Shown one piece after another: positions 15,670 through 25,116 of a stretch of DNA of 64,000 nucleotides. Position 1 is the first letter of the stretch, and every line of letters begins with the position of its first letter. Made by a program: the position numbers and the translations under genes. Below the pieces are notes generated by a model. The model worked only from the letters and a program-made list of their open reading frames with translations, was not told the DNA's origin and searched no databases. This DNA is from Brevibacillus sp. SYP-B805 (GTDB lineage: Bacteria > Bacillota > Bacilli > Brevibacillales > Brevibacillaceae): the NCBI RefSeq assembly GCF_011059135.1, contig NZ_JAALGD010000004.1:186001-250000 (forward strand). The letters run 5' to 3'.

Positions 15670-16134
15670 TCACCAGTTCACAGCATCGACTTCTTCTTTT
15701 GTGGTGGCCGCCTCAACAATCGGCTGCAGCTCGTCGCGGAATCGACTGATCTGCGCCTGCTTGTGGGCCAGCCCAGCATAATATACCTGGTTGAATTCAT
15801 TGGCGTTCATGTCAATCCTGACAACTTGACCGTCTTTGTGAGCAGTCCAGCGAACAGTTTGAACCGCGCCATCTGCAAACGCGAATCGCGTGTCTTGGAA
15901 ATTGTCCTGCGCTTCCGCGTCGTAACTAAATTCGTACGTTTCTCCGCGCACTTCCGCTGTGAAGTAGCCGGTGATCGCCACGCCGCACGCTTCGTTAAGT
16001 TGAGCCAGTTTCGCTGCTTTCAGTTCTTCGAGGTCGGCGTCACTCTCGATGAGCGATCGGTACCATTCATCAGCAGTATTGGCACTTTCTCGTCGAATTT
16101 CCGTGATTGGTTTCACGTTTTGGAACTTCATCAA
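15670..16134 (-). CDS. Phage tail-associated protein (XkdW/DUF4376-like)
   Basis: 154 residues. The C-terminal half (about 55-150; DNFQDTRFAFADGAVQTVRW, then MNANEFNQVYYAGLAHKQ) resembles the DUF4376 domain of tail-fibre assembly or attachment proteins. It starts overlapping the stop of the tail-fibre gene, in the position of xkdW in PBSX. Probable role: fibre assembly or trimerisation. Confidence 0.65.
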   Translation of the reverse strand: MMKFQNVKPITEIRRESANTADEWYRSLIESDADLEELKAAKLAQLNEACGVAITGYFTAEVRGETYEFSYDAEAQDNFQDTRFAFADGAVQTVRWTAHKDGQVVRIDMNANEFNQVYYAGLAHKQAQISRFRDELQPIVEAATTKEEVDAVNW

Positions 16135-18296
16135 TCAAACGCACCTCCGAATCCATCGAGTCTTACACGCTCTGTCGCGGTGCCTTTGGCAATGCAAACC
16201 CAGATGTTGATGCGCCAGTTTTCTGCCGTTTTCACCTGATTTGTAAACAAGTACCCCCGGCCTGCAACGACCGCCGCGGTCATATCCTCCCAGGTCGGTT
16301 CAGCATCGAGGGCATTGTTGCACACTCTCACAAACTCGATCGACGAGCCCGGCGGCAGATACCGTTCCAGCGTGACGAGTACACGTTTTGGCATTCCGTC
16401 CAGGGTGAAGTGAGCTTCCACATCGGGGTTGTCAAAGTCCAGCATGAATTCGATGTGTGTTTCCGTACGGATAAAAGTGTACGTTCTGGTCGATGTCAGC
16501 CCGTTGCTATCTGTGGCCTCCACTGTCAGGGAGTGCGGAGTGTCCAGGTCCAGCCGGATCCAAAGGTTGTGCGGAATCGTTACGGTTTCCTCCTGGCCTG
16601 CGACTCCAGGGAACGTCCGAATCACCGTCCCGTTGATCTTCTCCGTGATGGTGAAAGGGTTGCCCTCTGGCTCTATAACCGTGTAGGTTTTGCTCGGAGG
16701 CGCCATAATGGTGCCCAAATTTTCGTTGGTCCCACTGATCACCGGCGGCCGGTTCCAGACGACGCGAAATTTCCGGGTCTCTTCCACGCTCTTGCCGCCT
16801 TGGTCGTCCTCCGTCCAGACGGTCAGGATGTGGTCAACGCCCTCGGCCAGATCGGCACCGGCGACATCTGTGCTGCCATCCCACAGCCGCTTGTTGTTGA
16901 AGGTCAACGACTTGGCAAAAGAAATAGGCGTGCTTCCGTCGCTTACCCCGGAGGCAATCGCCCTGACTGGTCCGTTATTGATTTTGTACTTTACTGTGAC
17001 CACATTGCCGTTGTCTGTGTCGCCGGCCGTCCCCTGGACCGGCAGCGTGTTACCTTCGGATAATGTTTGATTATCGGCAGGTGACGTAAGCGAAAGCGTT
17101 GGTGGTTTGTTCGGCACATCAATGGCAAAAACTCGCGCCGCCAACGGTTTGTTTGTTGATCCGTTAATGTAATACGTTCGCGCCCCGTTGCTTCCGCCAT
17201 CCAAATCATACTGAGTGTAGAGGCCCATATCTAAAGAACTACCATCTGTTGCCTCTGTGAAAAAGGTCATATCCGTCGGGTTTACGCCATCATTTCTGAA
17301 ACCGGGAATGCCATTAGCAATTACAACTGAATCCAAAATTAGTGCTTTGGCTGGAACTCCGCTTAATACCGGTGTATTTATTTGCAATGCTGTGGCAGTT
17401 GTAATATCCGTCAATTTTATCGGAGTATTACTATTTGTCCTTTTAATGCGAATAAATTGCCCAACCCATGTATTTGTGCCACTACCTCGGGTAAATTGAT
17501 GGCTTGTCGGCTCACTCGCCCCTGCAATTTTCCAGAAATAGTGGACGCCATACGAACCTCCGAAATCCGTTCTGCCAATTGAAGTCCACCCGGAAGGAGG
17601 TGTGACATTAAGGCCAGCCACAGAAACCGCAAGCGCCACCAACATCAAATCTCCTGCCGTGATGGAACCTGTGTTAAATGTAAGGCTTGTGGAGTTTTGC
17701 GCATACTGTTGAAATACGCTTTCAATGTATGGAACCTCTGAATTTGCCGCCTCTTGGTATGTCACCTCAATGTAAGGAACCCAAGTTGGTGTTGTTGATT
17801 CCCTAGTTCCAAAACTATGAACCCTGTCCGCTACTGCCTCTTGATAGGATTTTATCACCAACCCATAGTTTGGATATATGCCATTGAACCAAGCACTAAC
17901 TAAACTTGTAATGTCGATAGAAACGCTTCCAACTGGTGTCCCAAGGACATTTGATGTGCTTGGAAACGGGGCAGAACTATCATATCCGGGCTGGTTATTC
18001 CAAGTGATTCCCGTTTCTTGCCAATCTGACGTTACTCTATAAACACGAATATCTTCCGAACCAACGGCGGTTGAGTTTTGGTACAAACGCAAAATCGCGG
18101 ATGTTATTGTCGCGCCTTTCGGTATAATTTTGCCAATATGTTCTGTCGCAATAAACGCGCGATATATATTACTTGCATAGTCCTTGCCCACGTTCATTGT
18201 CGGATAAGCACTAGTTCCGAAATTAGTGTTGGCTGATGAGATCGCACTATAAACTTGCGCGTCCTTGCTTATCGGTATTTTGATTGTTCTTGACAT
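16131..18296 (-). CDS. Tail fibre / receptor-binding protein with DNRLRE domain
   Basis: 721 residues. The N-terminal ~185 residues form a DNRLRE/CBM96-like module (ISKDAQVYSAISSANTNFGT, DWQETGITWNNQP, FGTRESTTPTWVPYIEVTYQ). Next is a jelly-roll-like domain (about 190-400), then two Ig/cadherin-like repeats (LTSPADNQTLSEGNTLPV, TWTEDDQGGKSVEETRKF) and a C-terminal domain. This is the expected make-up of a host-recognition fibre. Codon use in the first third is more AT-rich, suggesting recent module exchange. Confidence 0.75.
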   Translation of the reverse strand: MSRTIKIPISKDAQVYSAISSANTNFGTSAYPTMNVGKDYASNIYRAFIATEHIGKIIPKGATITSAILRLYQNSTAVGSEDIRVYRVTSDWQETGITWNNQPGYDSSAPFPSTSNVLGTPVGSVSIDITSLVSAWFNGIYPNYGLVIKSYQEAVADRVHSFGTRESTTPTWVPYIEVTYQEAANSEVPYIESVFQQYAQNSTSLTFNTGSITAGDLMLVALAVSVAGLNVTPPSGWTSIGRTDFGGSYGVHYFWKIAGASEPTSHQFTRGSGTNTWVGQFIRIKRTNSNTPIKLTDITTATALQINTPVLSGVPAKALILDSVVIANGIPGFRNDGVNPTDMTFFTEATDGSSLDMGLYTQYDLDGGSNGARTYYINGSTNKPLAARVFAIDVPNKPPTLSLTSPADNQTLSEGNTLPVQGTAGDTDNGNVVTVKYKINNGPVRAIASGVSDGSTPISFAKSLTFNNKRLWDGSTDVAGADLAEGVDHILTVWTEDDQGGKSVEETRKFRVVWNRPPVISGTNENLGTIMAPPSKTYTVIEPEGNPFTITEKINGTVIRTFPGVAGQEETVTIPHNLWIRLDLDTPHSLTVEATDSNGLTSTRTYTFIRTETHIEFMLDFDNPDVEAHFTLDGMPKRVLVTLERYLPPGSSIEFVRVCNNALDAEPTWEDMTAAVVAGRGYLFTNQVKTAENWRINIWVCIAKGTATERVRLDGFGGAFD

Positions 18297-18363
18297 TTCC
18301 CTCCCCCTTCCTTCTCAAAATGGCCGTTATCCGAAGGTTTCCACATTTTGGAATCGTGCATCT

Positions 18364-18639
18364 TCACACCTCCAGCCGACTCATCGCCTCGTTGTAGTAA
18401 CCACGAATCACTATGATCGAGTTTACTGTTGCCAGGTCGTCGTCAAACTTGTTGTACAGAAAGTTCTCCGGCAGCACGCTTTCCATCGTGTTCATGCGGG
18501 TTTTCAGGTTAGAGACGTCAGCTGTCAGCTGCGCAAGTTGGATATGAGCATCATTGATGCCATTTTCCCAGCGGTTAATATCTATTTCGGTGACGGGATC
18601 GTCGTATTTCCAATCTAGTTTTGCATTGTACGGCATCAT
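18364..18639 (-). CDS. Tail fibre accessory protein
   Basis: 91 residues. The start MPYNAKLDWKYDDPVTEIDI followed by NRWE is typical of N-terminal connector segments of Bacillales phage tail fibres, and a coiled coil follows (QLAQLTADVSNLKTRMNTME). It is a probable collar or fibre-baseplate connector. It overlaps the upstream gene by ATGA. Confidence 0.6.
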   Translation of the reverse strand: MMPYNAKLDWKYDDPVTEIDINRWENGINDAHIQLAQLTADVSNLKTRMNTMESVLPENFLYNKFDDDLATVNSIIVIRGYYNEAMSRLEV

Positions 18640-18956
18640 GAGCCCCCACCTTTCGCCTCAATGATGAATGAGAAGGAAAGAAACTGCGCGCCGCCTGGAT
18701 CGATGTTGACCGACTTCCGGGCGATGAATTTTCCGTCCGAGTCACGCAGCTCCACCTTGGTTAACACCGGAAGGCCGGCGATATTATTGGCCTGTACCTG
18801 CAGCGCGATGGCATCCGAGAGACCAGTAATCGGATGGGAAGAAATCGCGGCTGCTTGAACCGGTACGGAGATCGATTCGTTTAGGAGGAGCGTCCCGCCA
18901 GTCACCCGCGCCTGCAGATCATCTCGTACCGTCTCCAGATAGCTTTGCTCGATCAT
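18636..18956 (-). CDS. Hypothetical baseplate/fibre protein
   Basis: 106 residues, beta-rich (VELRDSDGKFIARKSVNI, FLSFSFIIE), with no named domain. It is coupled to both neighbours by 4-bp ATGA overlaps and lies between the XkdU-like gene and the fibre genes, so it is structural by position. Confidence 0.65.
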   Translation of the reverse strand: MIEQSYLETVRDDLQARVTGGTLLLNESISVPVQAAAISSHPITGLSDAIALQVQANNIAGLPVLTKVELRDSDGKFIARKSVNIDPGGAQFLSFSFIIEAKGGGS

Positions 18957-19525
18957 ACAACCACCTCCTGTCGCGTTTTGATCGGCGTCATGCCCACGCG
19001 AAACTCATTGACCCTATGGTACTCTTTCACTTCCACGACAAGAGTGTCCTGCAGCTCGATGGACAACCTGGATACCGGCTCAAGCACCACACCATTGCAG
19101 TGGACGGGGCGGATCTTTTCAACCGAGGAAACAGCATGCTTTGAATCAAAGGTATCCTCATCGGGAAACACATACCGGATCATCTTGGTGCCAAATTCTT
19201 CGACCATGTCTACCCTTTTCAGCGTAGAAGCACTAAGGGCAATCGCCCGTAGAACCCCTGGTGTAAACCCCAAAAAGGCCCAGTGTTTTCGCTGGATATT
19301 CTTGCGCCGTTCCTCGATGCTGCCTGACTGTTTTATACCAAAATAAATCCAGTCCCATATGACCAATCCCCAGGTGGCCGACCAGGGGGACATTTGCGCT
19401 TCGACATCTTCCCTTTGGGCATTCAACGCATCGATCGCGGCGCCCGCCCCCTCGAAGTGGTATTCGGCAACCTTGTTCTCATACCAGTATGGAGGGAGCT
19501 TTTTTCGATATCGTTCCGGAATCAT
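18953..19525 (-). CDS. XkdU-like baseplate protein (DUF2313)
   Basis: 190 residues. It follows the XkdU/YqbU pattern (YHFEGAGAAIDALNAQREDV, NIQRKHWAFLGFTPGVLRAI). XkdU proteins correspond to P2 gpI, linking baseplate to tail fibres. It sits directly after the baseplate J-like gene as in PBSX, with an ATGA overlap. Confidence 0.8.
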   Translation of the reverse strand: MIPERYRKKLPPYWYENKVAEYHFEGAGAAIDALNAQREDVEAQMSPWSATWGLVIWDWIYFGIKQSGSIEERRKNIQRKHWAFLGFTPGVLRAIALSASTLKRVDMVEEFGTKMIRYVFPDEDTFDSKHAVSSVEKIRPVHCNGVVLEPVSRLSIELQDTLVVEVKEYHRVNEFRVGMTPIKTRQEVVV

Positions 19526-20337
19526 GTTGTCACCACCAGATTTAAGGTCGCGACGGCGTTGGCCGGAACCGTCAAATTGACCTCTCCACCATTGAGCAGG
19601 TAATCAGTGAAGTCTTCCACGCCATCAACGAAAAAAAGCGCCCCGACTTTTTCGTACACGATCTGGGAACGCCCCTTTAGATAGGTTTTTATGCTGTTTG
19701 TGATATCCGCTGTGACGGTTTCCAAAACAGCCCCTGTTCGGAGGATCAATTTGACGGAGACATTTACCGGGAACACAACTGCCGGCAGTACACTCAGATC
19801 GTGGAGCGCAATCCGCTTTTCCTCCAGCTTGTCACGAACCTGCTGGGCAAATTCGGCAGTGGCTGGTTGGCCGTTCATATCGGTGATGTACACATCGATC
19901 GAAAGGTCGTGCCGCACTTTTTCAAGAGCCACAGCGCCTCCCACGCCGTCAATGTCGAGTGCCCAGCGTTCATAGTCCTGGCGGCGCCCGGCCCCTTCTT
20001 CCGTCTGCGCTCGATTGATTAAGCGGTCACGATAGGGATCATCAGGCTCGTCCTCATTACGCGGAAGACCAAAAAAAGCGCCAATTGCATCAAGAAATTC
20101 GCCGTCAGCCCAGGGGAGAAACCTTTGCAGGAAGCCGTATTCGAAAAGCTGCTGCTGCTCGCTGATCTCTTCAGCGAGGGGATATAACAGGTCGTAGAAA
20201 AGCTCTCCCTCTTCCGTGGCAGGCGGCGTGTATCCCCGCTCTTGAGCCAAGGCGTACATTCGGTTCACGATTCGTTGGTATATTTGATCCGGAGTCTCAC
20301 GCAAAATCGGCATCTCTGGTTTCGTTACCGTTGCCAT
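19522..20337 (-). CDS. XkdT baseplate J-like wedge protein
   Basis: 271 residues, belonging to the P2 gpJ/XkdT baseplate wedge family. Visible family segments are LPWADGEFLDAIGAFFGLPR, RGRSQIVYEKVGALFFVDGV and the helix-rich start with DQIYQRIVNRMYALAQ. It is somewhat shorter than B. subtilis XkdT. It overlaps the preceding XkdS-like gene by 13 bp. Confidence 0.85.
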   Translation of the reverse strand: MATVTKPEMPILRETPDQIYQRIVNRMYALAQERGYTPPATEEGELFYDLLYPLAEEISEQQQLFEYGFLQRFLPWADGEFLDAIGAFFGLPRNEDEPDDPYRDRLINRAQTEEGAGRRQDYERWALDIDGVGGAVALEKVRHDLSIDVYITDMNGQPATAEFAQQVRDKLEEKRIALHDLSVLPAVVFPVNVSVKLILRTGAVLETVTADITNSIKTYLKGRSQIVYEKVGALFFVDGVEDFTDYLLNGGEVNLTVPANAVATLNLVVTT

Positions 20338-20759
20338 ACATCCACCTCCGTTCTTGTTCGGCCCCGTACTCCTTCGATTTCAAGTGAGAAAATGACGCGG
20401 TTATCCTCATACCGGATGTCGATCACTTCCGCCCGCTCGATCTCGCTGTGCGCTTCTAATGCTTCCTCCGCCTGGGTCTTGATCACGGGCAGAGACACAA
20501 CCGAACGCATCTTCCCGATGTCTGTCAGGAAGTCCACTCCGTAGTTTTCCGAGTAGATGGCATATCGGAACCGCTTGGTGTTGAGGATTTTCTTCGTCAC
20601 TTCCTCCAGGTACTCCGCGTAGGATTGCGTGCGAACGTACCGACCATCCGGCCCCTGCATGAGCTGCTTGTTCTGCCAGTCGAATCGATATGTCCAAGGG
20701 ATGGGATCGTCCGGTGACTGTATCAGCTGACTTTCGTCACCTTCCAGGGTTGGGAACAT
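20325..20759 (-). CDS. XkdS-like baseplate protein (DUF2634, gpW/gp25-like)
   Basis: 144 residues. The start FPTLEGDESQLIQSPDDPIP, WQNKQLMQGPDGRYVRTQSY and IYSENYGVDFLTDIGK are characteristic of XkdS/DUF2634, a gp25-type inner baseplate component. It starts 3 bp after the DUF2577 gene. Confidence 0.85.
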   Translation of the reverse strand: MFPTLEGDESQLIQSPDDPIPWTYRFDWQNKQLMQGPDGRYVRTQSYAEYLEEVTKKILNTKRFRYAIYSENYGVDFLTDIGKMRSVVSLPVIKTQAEEALEAHSEIERAEVIDIRYEDNRVIFSLEIEGVRGRTRTEVDVWQR

Positions 20760-20762
20760 CGC

Positions 20763-21014
20763 TTACACCTCCCCGAGCACCAAATACTGCCCGTTGGTGC
20801 AGCGAATCAGCGCCAAACGCGTACCGATATCCTCGGAAGTAAAAACCGTGTCTTTAAAGAGAACAATCTCGTTTTGTTCCTGCTCCAAGGGGGTCGGATC
20901 CTGATCCAGCTTGATCACAACCGGCACATGTTTTATGAGCGTCCCAAACTCGACCTGGGTGTCTATCATGCCTTCCCTCGCCTTCTTAAAAATCCGCTGA
21001 AGAGCGCCATGCAA
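20763..21014 (-). CDS. XkdR-like baseplate protein (DUF2577)
   Basis: 83 residues. FKDTVFTSEDIGTRLALIRC and the terminal GQYLVLGEV fit DUF2577, found between the XkdQ and XkdS genes in PBSX-like phages. It is a small baseplate factor. Confidence 0.8.
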   Translation of the reverse strand: MHGALQRIFKKAREGMIDTQVEFGTLIKHVPVVIKLDQDPTPLEQEQNEIVLFKDTVFTSEDIGTRLALIRCTNGQYLVLGEV

Positions 21015-21020
21015 CGGTCA

Positions 21021-21971
21021 TCATCTCCTTTCCAGCTGCAGATCCATGGTGTACCAGCCGCCTTTCCATCTGGCGTTGCAACTGGTCACGATCCAATCGG
21101 TAATGGTCTTGTTGTCTTTCTCCATGATTTTGACCAACCAGCCGGCGCGGATCTTTGCTGCATTTCCATCCTGGTGATGGACGGTAATGGACCGCGTTCG
21201 AGGGATTTTAGATAGTTCGGCCAGCTGCCGGGTCGCCAGTGAGGAGACGCCGGTCTCCTCCCCGGCATCAATCACTTTTTGCATGCGTCCAATTTGTTTG
21301 ATAAGGCTGGCGTTCTCTTCTGTAACGCTCTGAGCCACCTTGTCATCTTTGTACCGCTCAACGGTGACGACCGTGTACACTTCTTCGATGCTCTCACCCG
21401 TTGAACTTGACTCGATCAACGACGCCCGGAACATGGGAACCAGCGTATTCCCGCCTTCTGGCAGAATGATTAGTTTGTCACGCTGCGGCTGGATGAAGTA
21501 CCGCTTTCCGGTCTTCTCGTATGCCTGTTCAGTCAGTGTCGTGTACAGAGCAGCGAAGGACTGAGAGGAGAAGCGATCTTTCACGGTGAACCCGAACGCC
21601 GGGCAGGAGAAGTTAATCCCGGTGGTCCGGATGACACGCTCCAGTTCCTTGCCGGCATCTCCGTCTAGCTTGATGCGAGACGTTTCGTTCTTCTGCAGAT
21701 ACCAGGCCAACTCGTAAGCCGTAGCCGTCAGATCGCTGGTCTTGTCGTCGCGTAACGGATTGATGATTGGGCCGTGAAAAAACTGCTGGGACTCTTTTAG
21801 TTCGTAGCCGGAAAACAGCATCAAAAAACCCGCCGATTGTAACGGCGGGGAATTTTTGATACGGATGTCGCAGCTTTGGGCGATCTGGCCCCGGGATGAA
21901 GACCACGATAGGTCCAGGACGGCCGGTGTCAAATTGATGCGCTTCGATTCTATGCCGTAGATGGCTTGCAC
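21021..21971 (-). CDS. XkdQ/YqbQ baseplate hub protein
   Basis: 316 residues matching the hub protein family equivalent to P2 gpD. Visible parts are the N-terminal DLSWSSSRGQIAQSCDI, the central TAYELAWYLQKNET and the C-terminal SITVHHQDGNAAKIRAGWLV. It lies between the XkdP-like and DUF2577 genes as in PBSX. Confidence 0.85.
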   Translation of the reverse strand: MQAIYGIESKRINLTPAVLDLSWSSSRGQIAQSCDIRIKNSPPLQSAGFLMLFSGYELKESQQFFHGPIINPLRDDKTSDLTATAYELAWYLQKNETSRIKLDGDAGKELERVIRTTGINFSCPAFGFTVKDRFSSQSFAALYTTLTEQAYEKTGKRYFIQPQRDKLIILPEGGNTLVPMFRASLIESSSTGESIEEVYTVVTVERYKDDKVAQSVTEENASLIKQIGRMQKVIDAGEETGVSSLATRQLAELSKIPRTRSITVHHQDGNAAKIRAGWLVKIMEKDNKTITDWIVTSCNARWKGGWYTMDLQLERR

Positions 21972-21991
21972 AGTACCACCCCACTATGCCC

Positions 21992-22576
21992 CTACGCTCC
22001 GATGGTGCGGTAAACGCTGGCCAGCTTCCGCTCGATTCGGTCGCGTTGAATTGCCTGGATCGCTGGTTCCACCAAAGACTTGCTCTTTTTTGCCGTCTTT
22101 CCTGATGTGTTCGGCCGCGCCTTCTGCTGCTTGGCGATAACCTTCGCGGGACTCAATAGCTGCTTTTGGTTGGACCACTCCACGAATTCTTCTTTGACAA
22201 AGAGAGGTAGTTCAATCGTGCCGTGGTAGTCCACTTTTTTCCCGACGAACCGGCCGTCGCATGGGCCGACGAGGACGTTCCAGGCGAGGTTCAATTCATC
22301 GATCGTGAGCAGCGCCTCTGCTCCTGTCAGACGGTCCAACCCCTGCAGCCAGGCCCGCGGCCCCTGATATCCTTCTACTTCGATGTAAGGCTCCTCGATG
22401 TCGCCAGGCAGGATAAACTCGAATGCGATAGACTTCGGCCGGCGGCCCGAAATCCGGTTATTCGTCAGGAGATTGATCGAGGTTGTGCTCTCGATGTCGT
22501 TCCCGTACCCGCGAAACTCGATTTCTCCCGGGGTGACGGGGAATGTCAGGAGATATTTTCCTTGCAGGCGAATCAT
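21992..22576 (-). CDS. XkdP-like baseplate protein
   Basis: 194 residues. The N-terminus (YLLTFPVTPGEIEFRGYGND) and SINLLTNNRISGRRPKSIAF match the start of XkdP/YqbP. No LysM domain is seen; the C-terminus is basic (KARPNTSGKTAKKSKS). It overlaps the tape measure stop by ATGA. A role in hub assembly is inferred. Confidence 0.75.
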   Translation of the reverse strand: MIRLQGKYLLTFPVTPGEIEFRGYGNDIESTTSINLLTNNRISGRRPKSIAFEFILPGDIEEPYIEVEGYQGPRAWLQGLDRLTGAEALLTIDELNLAWNVLVGPCDGRFVGKKVDYHGTIELPLFVKEEFVEWSNQKQLLSPAKVIAKQQKARPNTSGKTAKKSKSLVEPAIQAIQRDRIERKLASVYRTIGA

Positions 22577-25065
22577 GATGGAACACCTCCGCTGGCGACG
22601 CCGCCACTGGTCTCAAGCGCGTCGATCAATGCTTTCTCGACGATCCGCTTCACCTCGTTACTTACGGAAGGGTCACGGAGCAAACGGAGCATGCCGGCCA
22701 CGTCTTGTAGAACCCCTTCCGCCTTCAAGGTGATGGGTATCGACGAGACAGTCACAGATACAAGCTTCGGCTTCTCCGCAGCCTTTCCAACCGGAGAAAC
22801 AGGAGGAATGGGCGGTCCCGCTACGGGCGGCGCCGGCCGTAATTTGTTCAGTTCTTCCGGTTTTATCATTCCGGGATGGGTTGGGGTTGGCGGCGTGGCC
22901 GGAGCGTCACTCCACCAGGCTTTCACCTTATCAAACAACGCACCGCCTCCAAGCGCCCCGGCAATACCGCCGACGATGCCGCCTACTGTCGTTCCGATTA
23001 TAGGAACAACAGAACCGATGGCCGCACCCGCTGCAGCTCCTCCCCACGCACCGAGAGCCTCAGAACCGACCCTGCCGGCAGCTTCAAGTTTATTGTCTGA
23101 TGTAAGGATTTCTGCGGCTCCTATGGCTGTTCCGATGAGAGGGATTCTTTTTGCGAGACCACCGCTCAATGACTTCACGCCTGCCCAAGCACTTTTCAGC
23201 CCAGAAACAACGGTATCTCCTTTGGGCAGCATGCCCCCTAGCCCTTTGAGACGTTCAAACACTCCGCTTTTGGATACTTTTGCTACTTCTTCAGGTAAAG
23301 AACCACCTAACGCCTTTTTGGCGGCCTCTGCGGATGTTAACCATTTGCGCTCAGGAATCTCTTCTTTCCTGCCCCAGCTAAGTGGATTCCACAAACTTCG
23401 TTTACCGCCGCGCCCTTTTCTTCCACTTCTCTCATTCTTGTTATCCTTGTCAGGAATGTCGATGTCAGGAATGTCGCCGCCAAGACGCCGTCGTACCGCT
23501 GCTTCAGTTGCAGCTGATAGTGCCACTTTAAACTTCCAAAGGGCGACTGTGGCTAATCCTAAAGCGGTGCCTAACGCGGGTAATGCTAACCATGTCGGCA
23601 GTGCGTCAAAAGCTTCCTTTGTACCTTTAACAACTATTCCTAAGCCTTTAATTACCGGACTAACCTCTTGTGCAATTACAGTTCCTAGTCCTATCAGTTC
23701 ATTTGCAAACATGGTTTTCGCTTCAATGAAGCCTCGTAGCGGATCGCTCTCTTGATACGTTTTGTATGACTGTTCCAATTTGCCTCGATAGTTATATTGG
23801 CTGCCGTCAGCCATCCCGATGCGACCAGCAGCCTGCAGCAGTGGGGCGAACGCTTTGGCAATATCTTCGCCAGGACCAGCGCCCAATTCATTCAACAACT
23901 CCTGTCTAACTTTCTGGTCTTGTATCCCTCCAAAGGTCTGGAGCAACGCAGCAACAGCAAACTGATTTTCAGCCACACTGTCAGAGTGAATAGCTTGGGC
24001 GATCGTTTTGGATTCCTGTTGAGCCTTTTTCTGGGCAGTTTCTGAATCCATCCCTTGAGCCTCATAAGCTGTTTTCAAAACGTTGACCATATCCCCTTGG
24101 TTATCCAGTTTAATCGTGGCCTCTTTCAATGCGTCGAATCCTTTGTCAATCGACCATAGGTTGTTCATCTCTTTCACGAGGGCAGCAAGCTTTTCCGGTG
24201 TGTCAAGAAACTTGGTCACTTGAGTTGAGTACTCCACAATGGAGTCCAAAGCCTCACCGCGAATGTCCGTTGTGGTGTTCGCGATCTCTGCGAGAGTGTC
24301 ACCGAAACGACTGATGTCGGTTACATCCTTCCAAGCTTGCCTCATAGCAATGATTGTCTTTTGATACTCCTCGACCCCACCAAGATCCGGTCGAATCGCA
24401 TTGAGTTGCAGCGCCTGTTTGGTGATCTCTGCGCCGTTCTCTGGATCAAATCTAGTCGCTTGTGTCATCAAGTCTTTGATGTAGGTTCGATCCACATTCG
24501 TGTTTATCATGGACAAATCTTGAGCTTGTCGCTGGAATTGGAGCAACTCTTCTGGTGTATCCCCAAGCAACGCGCGTCTGGCGTTAGCTTGTGTCTCCAT
24601 GGTTAGCTGATCTATGTAGCCTGCACCTACGTATGCTGTCATTCCACCTATGACCCCGCCTGCAGCAAGTTCTCCTCCACCGCCAGCCTGTGCCGCTTCC
24701 ACTTGCACCTTTGCTTTTGCTCCGTCAAGCGCTTTAATTTCCTGCCTGATAGCCGCTATTTCTCGTCGCGCTTGATCATCTACGCTTACCTTCGGATGAG
24801 CGCGAGTCGAGTCCAAGATACCCAATTGACGTCTTAGGTCTTGGATTTCTCGCTGCATCTGATCTACCTCACGTTTAAACCCACGTTCGGATTGTTCAGC
24901 AGCCTGTTTGATTTTGCGCATTTCCTTTATCATCTCTTGTGTCGCATCATCGAGTTGTAGCATTTCTTTGGCTGCATTCCTGGTCATTTTAACTACGTCG
25001 TGAAGTTGCGGAGATATTTGATTCTTGGCTTGCAAATGCGCGGTTATCCCTACAACTGAAGCCAT
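22573..25065 (-). CDS. Tail tape measure protein
   Basis: 830 residues, the largest gene in the tail module. It sets tail length. An N-terminal coiled coil (about 20-120) precedes a TMP core (ITKQALQLNAIRPDLGG region), hydrophobic helices (about 480-540) and a Gly/Ala-rich membrane-active stretch near residues 690-730 (GAAAGAAIGSVVPIIG). ATG at 25065 follows GGGTGAG; an upstream start would run into the moron terminator. Separated from its chaperone gene by the inserted moron. Confidence 0.9.
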   Translation of the reverse strand: MASVVGITAHLQAKNQISPQLHDVVKMTRNAAKEMLQLDDATQEMIKEMRKIKQAAEQSERGFKREVDQMQREIQDLRRQLGILDSTRAHPKVSVDDQARREIAAIRQEIKALDGAKAKVQVEAAQAGGGGELAAGGVIGGMTAYVGAGYIDQLTMETQANARRALLGDTPEELLQFQRQAQDLSMINTNVDRTYIKDLMTQATRFDPENGAEITKQALQLNAIRPDLGGVEEYQKTIIAMRQAWKDVTDISRFGDTLAEIANTTTDIRGEALDSIVEYSTQVTKFLDTPEKLAALVKEMNNLWSIDKGFDALKEATIKLDNQGDMVNVLKTAYEAQGMDSETAQKKAQQESKTIAQAIHSDSVAENQFAVAALLQTFGGIQDQKVRQELLNELGAGPGEDIAKAFAPLLQAAGRIGMADGSQYNYRGKLEQSYKTYQESDPLRGFIEAKTMFANELIGLGTVIAQEVSPVIKGLGIVVKGTKEAFDALPTWLALPALGTALGLATVALWKFKVALSAATEAAVRRRLGGDIPDIDIPDKDNKNERSGRKGRGGKRSLWNPLSWGRKEEIPERKWLTSAEAAKKALGGSLPEEVAKVSKSGVFERLKGLGGMLPKGDTVVSGLKSAWAGVKSLSGGLAKRIPLIGTAIGAAEILTSDNKLEAAGRVGSEALGAWGGAAAGAAIGSVVPIIGTTVGGIVGGIAGALGGGALFDKVKAWWSDAPATPPTPTHPGMIKPEELNKLRPAPPVAGPPIPPVSPVGKAAEKPKLVSVTVSSIPITLKAEGVLQDVAGMLRLLRDPSVSNEVKRIVEKALIDALETSGGVASGGVPS

Positions 25066-25081
25066 GTTCTCACCCTTTACC

Positions 25082-25112
25082 AAAAAACTAAATGGCACCC
25101 CTTGTAGGTGCC
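25082..25112 (-). terminator. Terminator after the tail-module moron
   Basis: Minus strand GGCACC...GGTGCC hairpin with a downstream TTTAGTTTTTT tract, between the moron stop and the tape-measure start. Confidence 0.7.
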
Positions 25113-25116
25113 ACTT